DNA of 17,888 bases from Clostridium sp. UBA4746 (GTDB lineage Bacteria; Bacillota; Clostridia; Clostridiales; Clostridiaceae): contig DHIM01000064.1 of assembly GCA_002403785.1 (NCBI GenBank), positions 1 through 17,888 on the forward strand, in the 5' to 3' direction. The notes beneath the pieces are model-generated. The model worked only from the letters and a program-made list of their open reading frames with translations. It was not told the DNA's origin and made no database searches. Shown piece by piece: positions 1-6,269 of this stretch (its first letter is position 1; every line of letters starts with the position of its first letter). The position numbers and the translations under genes are program-made.

Positions 1-163
1 TTTTGAAGAATAAAGATATATATACTAAAAAACAGGATATATGAAAGAGTTCTAAAAATTTCGAAAATATTGAGTTTATATCAAGACGTATAAATATATA
101 TAATAAATTTTAAATTTTTAAAAACTAAAATAAATCGAACTCGCGAGGAAAGAGAAGATAATT

Positions 164-3100
164 ATGAAAAAAACATTACATGTTGGGTTAGATGTGGGGT
201 CTACTACTGTTAAAATAGTAGTATTAAATGAGCAAGAAAAAACAGTTTATAGTAAATATCAGAGGCATTTTTCTGATATAAAAAGTACAATAGCTGAACT
301 TTTATATGAGGCTTATAACAATTTTCAAGAATCCAATATTACTATAGTTGTAACCGGATCTGGTGGACTAGCTCTATCTAAATGGATGAACATTCCGTTT
401 ATTCAAGAAGTAATAGCTAGCACATATGCAATAGAAAATATTATTCCAAGAACTAATGTAGCAATAGAGCTGGGTGGAGAAGATGCAAAAATTATTTATT
501 TTGATGGAGGAATAGATCAAAGAATGAACGGTACTTGTGCTGGTGGTACTGGGGCATTTATTGATCAGATGGCATCACTTCTTCAAACTGATGCAACTGG
601 ACTTAATGAACTTGCAAAAAACTATAAGACTATATATCCAATTGCTGCTAGGTGTGGGGTTTTTGCAAAAACTGATATTCAGCCCTTATTAAATGAAGGT
701 GCTGCAAAAGAGGATATTGCTGTGTCGGTTTTTCAGTCAGTAGTTAACCAAACCATTAGTGGACTTGCTTGTGGTAGACCAATAAGAGGGAATGTTGCAT
801 TTTTAGGTGGACCATTATTTTTCTTGTCCGAACTTAGGAAAAGGTTTATTGAAACTTTGAAACTCACAGAGGATCAAGTTATTTTTCCGTGTGATTCTCA
901 ATTATTCGTAGCAGTAGGTGCTGCCATGTCCTCAAAGGATCAAAGTATTATTTCCTTTGAGGAATTAAAGAATCAACTTCCAAAATTAAAGGAAGTGTCG
1001 AGTCATGATGTTCGAAGATTTAGGCCCCTATTTGTAGATGACCATGAGCTACAAGTTTTTAATGAAAGGCAAAGTAAATATAAGGCAACAAGAAGAGAAC
1101 TTGTAGGGTTCACTGGAAATTGCTATCTGGGAATAGATGCTGGTTCTACAACTACTAAAGTTACACTGATAGATGAGGAAGGTGCACTTTTATACTCTTA
1201 CTATGGGAGTAATGAAGGTAATCCATTAACTTTAGTTAGAAAGGTATTAAAACATATATATTCTATAATACCTAAGGAAGTAACTATTCTAAATTCGGCA
1301 GTAACAGGTTATGGCGAAAAATTAATAATGGCAGCCTTAAAGGTGGACATTGGGGAAATTGAAACTATAGCTCATTACAAGGCAGCAGAATTTTTTATGC
1401 CTGGAGTGGATTTTATATTAGACATTGGTGGGCAGGATATGAAATGTTTAAAAATAAAAGATGGTGTAATAGATAGTATAATGCTAAATGAAGCTTGCTC
1501 ATCTGGTTGTGGATCTTTTATAGAGACATTTGCTCACTCTTTAAATATGGAAGTATCAGAGTTTGCAGAGGTAGCCTTATGTGCTAAAAGCCCAGTGGAC
1601 TTAGGTTCAAGGTGTACTGTGTTTATGAATTCGAGAGTTAAGCAGGCACAGAAGGAAGGCGCCTCTGTAGGAGATATATCAGCAGGACTTTCTTATTCAG
1701 TAATAAAAAATGCACTGCTTAAAGTTATTAAGATAAGAGATCCAAAGGACATGGGTAAAAAGATAATAGTACAAGGCGGGACCTTTTATAATAGCGCGGT
1801 GCTTAGGGCTTTTGAAATTGTTTCAGGAAGAGAGGCAGTTAGACCAGATATTGCAGGTCTAATGGGGGCATTTGGTGCATCACTTATTGCAAAGGAAAGA
1901 AATGAAAATGGTAAGGTTTCTACATTATTATCATTAGAAAAATTGGACAAGTTAGTAGTAGAAATTTCCATGGGTAGATGCAAGCAATGTGCTAATCAAT
2001 GTGTTCTTACTATTAATAAATTTGATAATGAACGGGAATTTATATCTGGTAATCGATGTGAAAAGGCACTAGGCTTTAGTAATAAAAAGGAAGAAATCCC
2101 TAATGTCTATGATTATAAATATAAAAGAATATTTGGTTATATTCCATTAAAAAGGGAAGAAGCCTCTAGGGGAGTAATAGGAATTCCAAGAGTGCTTAAT
2201 ATATATGAAAATTATCCATTTTGGTTTACTCTATTCACAAATTTAGGGTTTAGAGTAGAGATATCCCAAAGATCTTCTAAAAAGGTATATGAAATGGGAA
2301 TAGAGACTATTCCATCAGAATCTGCTTGTTACCCTGCTAAAATAGCACATGGACATATAATGAGCCTTATAAATAAGGGTATAGACACTATATTTTATCC
2401 TTGTATTCCATATGAAAAAAAAGAGCAGAAGGACGCAGACGATAATTATAATTGTCCTATAGTAACTTCGTATCCTGAGGTAATAAAAAATAATATGGAT
2501 ATTTTAAAGGAAAGAAATATTAGGTTCCTAAATCCATTTATTTCATTAGACAATGAGAAAGAATTAGTAAAGAGATTAACTGACGAGTTAGTTAGTTTTG
2601 GCGTTAACAAAAAAGAAGTTGCAATAGCAGCACAAAAGGCATGGACCGAAACTGAAAAGGTCAAATCTGATATTAGAAATAAAGGCGAGGAAGTCATAGA
2701 ATATATTAGGAGGACCGGAAAAAGGGGTATCGTTTTAGCTGGGAGACCTTATCATATAGACCCAGAGATTAATCACGGAATTCCTAGCGTAATTGCTGAT
2801 TTTGATATGCCTGTACTCACCGAGGATTCAGTGGCTCATCTAGGCATTGTTGAAAGACCCTTAAGAGCGGTAGATCAGTGGGTATATCATTCTAGGTTAT
2901 ATGCAGCAGCCAGCTTTGTATCCGGTGAGCCAAATATTGAGCTTATTCAGCTAAATTCTTTTGGTTGTGGGCTTGATGCAGTAACTTCAGATCAAGTTGG
3001 TCAAATTTTAGAAAATAATGGTAAGATATTTACAACTTTAAAAATAGATGAAGGCAATAATTTGGGAGCAGCTAAAATTAGAATTAGATCCTTAAAAGCT

Positions 3101-4444
3101 GCACTTAATGAAAGAGATAAGAATGGAATTTTGCCGAGAAAAGTTCACGAGATGGATAGTAAAATCATCTTCACAAAAGAAATGAGGAAAAAGCACACAA
3201 TTTTATGTCCACAAATGTCGCCAATACATTTTCAATTTGTACAAGAAGCCTTTAACGCATCAGGATATAATTTGCAAGTGTTGCCATCAGTAGATACTAA
3301 AGCTGTAGATGAAGGATTAAAATATGTAAATAATGATGCTTGTTATCCCACAATAATTGTAGTTGGGCAACTAATTGCAGCACTTAAATCGGGTAAATAT
3401 GATGTGGAAAATACATCGGTTATAATTTCTCAAACTTGTGGAGGATGTAGGGCTACAAATTACATCGGATTTCTTAGAAAAGCATTGAAGGATGCTGGAT
3501 TTTTAAAAGTTCCAGTTGTATCTTTAAATGCTGCTGGCCTTGAGAAAAATCCAGGTTTTAAATTCACATATCCCATGGTTAAGAAATCAATTATGGCCTT
3601 AGTATATGGAGATTTGCTTATAAGGGTACTCTACAAGGTTAGACCTTATGAGGTGGTACCAGGCTCAGCTAATTTACTTTATGAAAAATGGGCAAAAATA
3701 TGTAATGTTGCTGTAGTGGAAGGCAAAAGTAAAGAGTTTAAAAACAATATTACGCGAATGGTATCTGATTTTGATAATATAGAAATTAATAACATTGTGA
3801 AACCACAGGTAGGATTAGTTGGAGAAATTTTAGTCAAGTTTCTTCCCGCAGCTAACAATAACATCATCGATGTTATTGAAAAGGAAGGTGGGGAGGCAGT
3901 TATGCCAGATTTAACTGACTTTTTCTTATACTGTGCTTATGATGCAGATTTTAAATATAAGTATTTGGGCAAAAGCAAAACTGATAAAATATTAAATGAT
4001 ATGGCCATTCAATATATAGAAGGTTTTAGAAAACATATGAAATCAGTTCTTGAAAAAAGTAAAAGATTTATCGCACCGAAAACTATACAGGAATTAGCAG
4101 TGGGAGCATCACCTATTATTTCACTAGGTAACCAAGCAGGTGAAGGATGGTTTTTGACAGCAGAAATGGTTGAACTTATTGAAAGTGGTACAAAAAACAT
4201 AGTGTGTGTGCAGCCTTTTGCTTGTCTTCCTAACCATGTAACAGGTAAAGGAATGATTAAAGAATTAAAGAGAAGATATCCGGGTGCTAATATAACTGCT
4301 ATAGATTATGATCCAGGTGCTAGTGAAGTAAATCAAATTAACAGGATTAAGCTAATGATGTCTATTGCCTTTAAAAATCTTAAGATTGCTGAAGAAGTCA
4401 GTATTGCGTATGATGAGGCAGCTAGTGACAAAAAAGTAGACTGA
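164..4444 (+). CDS. Large fused acyl-CoA dehydratase activase / 2-hydroxyacyl-CoA dehydratase-like protein (1426 aa)
   Basis: Two BadF/BadG/BcrA/BcrD-type ASKHA ATPase domains lie in tandem: residues about 5-260 (GLDVGSTTVK at 8-17, GGEDAK at 104-109) and about 320-575 (GIDAGSTTTK at 323-332, GGQDMK at 422-427). Each carries cysteines where HgdC-type activators bind a shared [4Fe-4S] cluster (Cys125 and Cys164; Cys445, Cys449 and Cys484). A four-cysteine cluster follows (606, 609, 613, 632). After that comes a DUF2229-like part from about 670 (IGIPRVLNIYENYPFW, SESACYP) and a C-terminal HgdB/C-like part with further cysteines (935, 1015, 1060, 1092, 1095; motif QTCGGCRATNY). In characterised relatives the ATPase drives low-potential electron transfer to an Fe-S reductase such as 2-hydroxyacyl-CoA dehydratase or a double-cubane protein. 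The substrate of these roughly 1400-aa fusions is not established. No hgdA/hgdB, CoA-transferase or electron-transfer gene is adjacent, so a role in amino acid fermentation is not supported here. The ATG is chosen because the ATPase motif starts at once; its RBS (GAGGAAAGAGAAG) is weak. Likely cytoplasmic. Confidence 0.9.
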   Translation: MKKTLHVGLDVGSTTVKIVVLNEQEKTVYSKYQRHFSDIKSTIAELLYEAYNNFQESNITIVVTGSGGLALSKWMNIPFIQEVIASTYAIENIIPRTNVAIELGGEDAKIIYFDGGIDQRMNGTCAGGTGAFIDQMASLLQTDATGLNELAKNYKTIYPIAARCGVFAKTDIQPLLNEGAAKEDIAVSVFQSVVNQTISGLACGRPIRGNVAFLGGPLFFLSELRKRFIETLKLTEDQVIFPCDSQLFVAVGAAMSSKDQSIISFEELKNQLPKLKEVSSHDVRRFRPLFVDDHELQVFNERQSKYKATRRELVGFTGNCYLGIDAGSTTTKVTLIDEEGALLYSYYGSNEGNPLTLVRKVLKHIYSIIPKEVTILNSAVTGYGEKLIMAALKVDIGEIETIAHYKAAEFFMPGVDFILDIGGQDMKCLKIKDGVIDSIMLNEACSSGCGSFIETFAHSLNMEVSEFAEVALCAKSPVDLGSRCTVFMNSRVKQAQKEGASVGDISAGLSYSVIKNALLKVIKIRDPKDMGKKIIVQGGTFYNSAVLRAFEIVSGREAVRPDIAGLMGAFGASLIAKERNENGKVSTLLSLEKLDKLVVEISMGRCKQCANQCVLTINKFDNEREFISGNRCEKALGFSNKKEEIPNVYDYKYKRIFGYIPLKREEASRGVIGIPRVLNIYENYPFWFTLFTNLGFRVEISQRSSKKVYEMGIETIPSESACYPAKIAHGHIMSLINKGIDTIFYPCIPYEKKEQKDADDNYNCPIVTSYPEVIKNNMDILKERNIRFLNPFISLDNEKELVKRLTDELVSFGVNKKEVAIAAQKAWTETEKVKSDIRNKGEEVIEYIRRTGKRGIVLAGRPYHIDPEINHGIPSVIADFDMPVLTEDSVAHLGIVERPLRAVDQWVYHSRLYAAASFVSGEPNIELIQLNSFGCGLDAVTSDQVGQILENNGKIFTTLKIDEGNNLGAAKIRIRSLKAALNERDKNGILPRKVHEMDSKIIFTKEMRKKHTILCPQMSPIHFQFVQEAFNASGYNLQVLPSVDTKAVDEGLKYVNNDACYPTIIVVGQLIAALKSGKYDVENTSVIISQTCGGCRATNYIGFLRKALKDAGFLKVPVVSLNAAGLEKNPGFKFTYPMVKKSIMALVYGDLLIRVLYKVRPYEVVPGSANLLYEKWAKICNVAVVEGKSKEFKNNITRMVSDFDNIEINNIVKPQVGLVGEILVKFLPAANNNIIDVIEKEGGEAVMPDLTDFFLYCAYDADFKYKYLGKSKTDKILNDMAIQYIEGFRKHMKSVLEKSKRFIAPKTIQELAVGASPIISLGNQAGEGWFLTAEMVELIESGTKNIVCVQPFACLPNHVTGKGMIKELKRRYPGANITAIDYDPGASEVNQINRIKLMMSIAFKNLKIAEEVSIAYDEAASDKKVD

Positions 4445-4472
4445 TAATCCAATGGATTGTTAATTGTGAGTT

Positions 4473-4703
4473 TTTTTCTTATATTATGCTATAACGAAAA
4501 GTATATATTGCTACAATGCTTTCACATCGTCAAGTAATTCTAAAATTCATTTTAATTACAGTTGCTAAAAAATACGAACTCGCTAACGCTCAAACATGTA
4601 TTTTTCTTCACGCATCTGCAATTAGAATAAATTAAGAATAACTAAGACGAGTTCAAATGCATTTTACGCAGTATATACTTTTGTTAGCATAATCCAAGAA
4701 AAA
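4473..4703. repeat. Long imperfect inverted repeat filling the spacer (MITE-like or giant hairpin)
   Basis: The two halves of this roughly 231-bp stretch are imperfect reverse complements over almost their whole length. Outer arms: TTTTTCTT (4473-4480) against AAGAAAAA (4696-4703), then ATTATGCTA (4483-4491) against TAGCATAAT (4685-4693), then an AAAAGTATATA-like block at 4497-4507 against 4672-4682. Inner arms: AAAAATAC (4568-4575) against GTATTTTT (4598-4605), around a centre containing GAACTCGCTAACGCTC. It has no open reading frame of note. I see no convincing target-site duplication. It could be a miniature inverted-repeat element, a structured 3' region between the two convergent genes, or both. 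It occupies most of the 348-bp gap at 4445-4792; the rest of the gap shows only AT-rich sequence and one GAACTCG-type motif at 4748-4758. Confidence 0.7.
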
Positions 4704-4792
4704 TATTCAATATTTAAATTATTATTATTAATTGTAATTTCCAGTTTCGAGTTCGATTGCAAGGGACGCAGGAGAAATTTCATACTTTTTCT

Positions 4793-5815
4793 TTATTTTA
4801 TATCTGTTACTGTTTTTTTACTAAATGTAGTGTTAACAATTTTATCAAAGTCTGGTCTTGTAGGTATTAATGATGATTTATAAGATTGTATTATATCCAT
4901 AAGTTTTGTTAAGTTTTCTGTTGTTAATGTTGGGTTTGTTGAGAAAGCATTTATATTTCTGTAATTTTTTATAGATGTAATAAGTACAGCTTCATCTGTA
5001 CCAGGGAAGTAAGACTTTATTGAACTAACAACTTCTTTATCAGAATGACTATTAACCCATTTTTGACCTTTGTATATTGCATTAGTAAATTTTTGTATTA
5101 CTGTTGGATTTTTTGCTATATAAGATTTTGTTGCAAAAAAGGATGTATAAGGTATGGTTCCAGCAGATGCTCCGACAGATGCCACAATATTTCCAGAATT
5201 ATTTTTTTTCATAGTACTAGCAGTGGGTTCAAAAAGAGCAACATAATCACCTGTACCAGCTTTAAAAGCACCAGCAGTAGCTGTGAAAGCAAGGTTAGTA
5301 ATAAGGTTCACATCAACTCCCGGTTTTAAACCATGATTTTTTAGAACATACTCGAGGGCCATTTCAGGTACTCCTCCAGGCCTTCCACCTATTATAGTTT
5401 TACCCTTTAAGGATTCCCATTTAAAGTTTGCATCGGTTTTTCTAGATACTAAAAAAGATCCATCTTTTTGTGTTAATTGTGCAAAAATAACTGGATAGTC
5501 TGTTCGGTGTTGATTGTAGATGTAAATAACTTGTTCTGGTCCAGCAAGACCAATGTCAGAAGCTTTACTTAAAACTTGTTGCATAGTTTTATCTGCGCCT
5601 TGGCCAGTTGAAAGCTCAATATCAAGTCCTTCTTCTTTAAAGTAACCTTGAGAAATAGCTGCATACATAGGAGCATAAAAAATAGAGCGAACTACTTCGT
5701 TTAACTTCACTTTTAAAAGAGTAGTACTAGTCTTTTGTGCACACCCAGAGAAAAATGTGGATACTAAGACAAGAGAAATAAGTAGGGAAAAAACAGGCAT
5801 TTTTTTAATTTTCAT
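4793..5815 (-). CDS. ABC transporter substrate-binding lipoprotein, NMT1/SsuA/ThiY-like
   Basis: A 340-aa exported lipoprotein. The N-terminus has Lys residues, a hydrophobic stretch and a lipobox FFSGC with the lipidated cysteine at residue 25. The body has the hallmarks of the NMT1/THI5-like periplasmic-binding fold: YAPMYAAISQGYFKEEGLDIEL near residues 47-68, a GPEQVIYIY segment and a GGRPGGVPEMALEYVLK segment. Relatives bind aliphatic sulfonates, taurine, nitrate or pyrimidine precursors of thiamine; the ligand cannot be read from the sequence. No permease or ATPase gene lies beside it, so it is either an orphan or serves a transporter encoded elsewhere. The start at 5815 is preferred over an in-frame ATG at 5827 because GGAGG (complement of 5821-5825) sits just 5 nt before it and overlaps the upstream codons. 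It is transcribed divergently from valS and convergently with the large gene to its left. Confidence 0.88.
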   Translation of the reverse strand: MKIKKMPVFSLLISLVLVSTFFSGCAQKTSTTLLKVKLNEVVRSIFYAPMYAAISQGYFKEEGLDIELSTGQGADKTMQQVLSKASDIGLAGPEQVIYIYNQHRTDYPVIFAQLTQKDGSFLVSRKTDANFKWESLKGKTIIGGRPGGVPEMALEYVLKNHGLKPGVDVNLITNLAFTATAGAFKAGTGDYVALFEPTASTMKKNNSGNIVASVGASAGTIPYTSFFATKSYIAKNPTVIQKFTNAIYKGQKWVNSHSDKEVVSSIKSYFPGTDEAVLITSIKNYRNINAFSTNPTLTTENLTKLMDIIQSYKSSLIPTRPDFDKIVNTTFSKKTVTDIK

Positions 5816-5902
5816 ATATACCTCCATATTATATAGTTGTTATTATTATATAATATGGAAAACTCTGTAGATGTGACATTATAAAAATTAAAATAAAATA
5901 CC

Positions 5903-5930
5903 TTGACATATAAAAATTAAGAGGTATAAT
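5903..5930 (+). promoter_or_regulatory. Sigma-A promoter of the valS T-box transcript
   Basis: TTGACA at 5903-5908 and TATAAT at 5925-5930 are both exact consensus hexamers separated by 16 nt. Transcription would begin near 5937-5940, just before the T-box Stem I. Confidence 0.85.
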
Positions 5931-5947
5931 AGAAAACAAATGAAAAC

Positions 5948-6204
5948 TTCATAAAATCTTTAAAAGCCTAGATGAAGAGGAGTAGAGGGAAATTAATATT
6001 AAGAGAGGAAGATTCGTAGGTTGTAAGATCTTCTATATGAAAAACCTTGAAGTAGCTTCGGAGCTTCTTTGCATATTCATGTAATTATGAATAGTAGCCA
6101 AGACGGTTTTCTTAATCGTTAAATTATAAAGAGCCTGCAAATTTGCAGGAAAAAAGGTGGTACCGCGAGCTTTTCGTCCTTTTATAGACGAAGGCTCTTT
6201 TTTT
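5948..6204 (+). promoter_or_regulatory. T-box riboswitch (valine, GUA specifier) controlling valS
   Basis: The leader carries the T-box element GGTGGTACCGCG at 6156-6167, whose UGGU (6158-6161) can pair with the ACCA end of uncharged tRNA-Val. Stem I begins with the GA/AGTA kink-turn-type sequence (GATGAAGAGGAGTAGA, about 5972-5987). The 3' side of the specifier loop reads GAA-GTA-GCTTCGGAGC, which puts the specifier codon GUA (valine) at 6052-6054. Stem III is the perfect palindrome CCTGCAAATTTGCAGG at 6134-6149. When tRNA-Val is uncharged it should stabilise the antiterminator and let transcription enter valS; the charged form lets the terminator at 6167-6204 form. The specifier was placed by analogy with known Stem I layouts and agrees with the downstream gene. 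Confidence 0.95.
6167..6204 (+). terminator. Regulated intrinsic terminator of the valS T-box
   Basis: GAGCTTTTCGTC (6167-6178) pairs with GACGAAGGCTC (6187-6197), with one bulge, and is followed by seven T (6198-6204). Its 5' arm overlaps the end of the T-box sequence, as expected for a mutually exclusive antiterminator. Confidence 0.9.
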
Positions 6205-6269
6205 ATTGCTTGAAAAATACAAGTTACATAGAAATCAATATACTAATTATTTCTTAGGAGGAATCAATT

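Noticed and set aside
70..104. Possible promoter before the large gene (TTGAGT and TATAAT)
   Set aside because: The spacing is 23 nt and the region is so AT-rich that several -10-like sequences occur; no choice can be supported.
164..4444. Assigning the large gene to glutamate fermentation via 2-hydroxyglutarate
   Set aside because: No dehydratase subunits, CoA-transferase, dehydrogenase or electron-transfer genes are adjacent, and the fused architecture differs from HgdABC.
4446..4477. Terminator after the large gene (AATCC/GGATT hairpin and later T run)
   Set aside because: The stem is only 5 bp and the T run starts 12 nt downstream; the T run is better explained as the outer arm of the long inverted repeat.
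5045..5329. 94-codon plus-strand reading frame
   Set aside because: It is antisense inside the binding-protein gene, has low-complexity Cys/Ser/Ile composition and no ribosome binding site.
5816..5827. In-frame ATG four codons upstream as start of the NMT1-type lipoprotein
   Set aside because: This ATG overlaps the GGAGG ribosome binding site that clearly serves the ATG at 5815, and it has no good site of its own.
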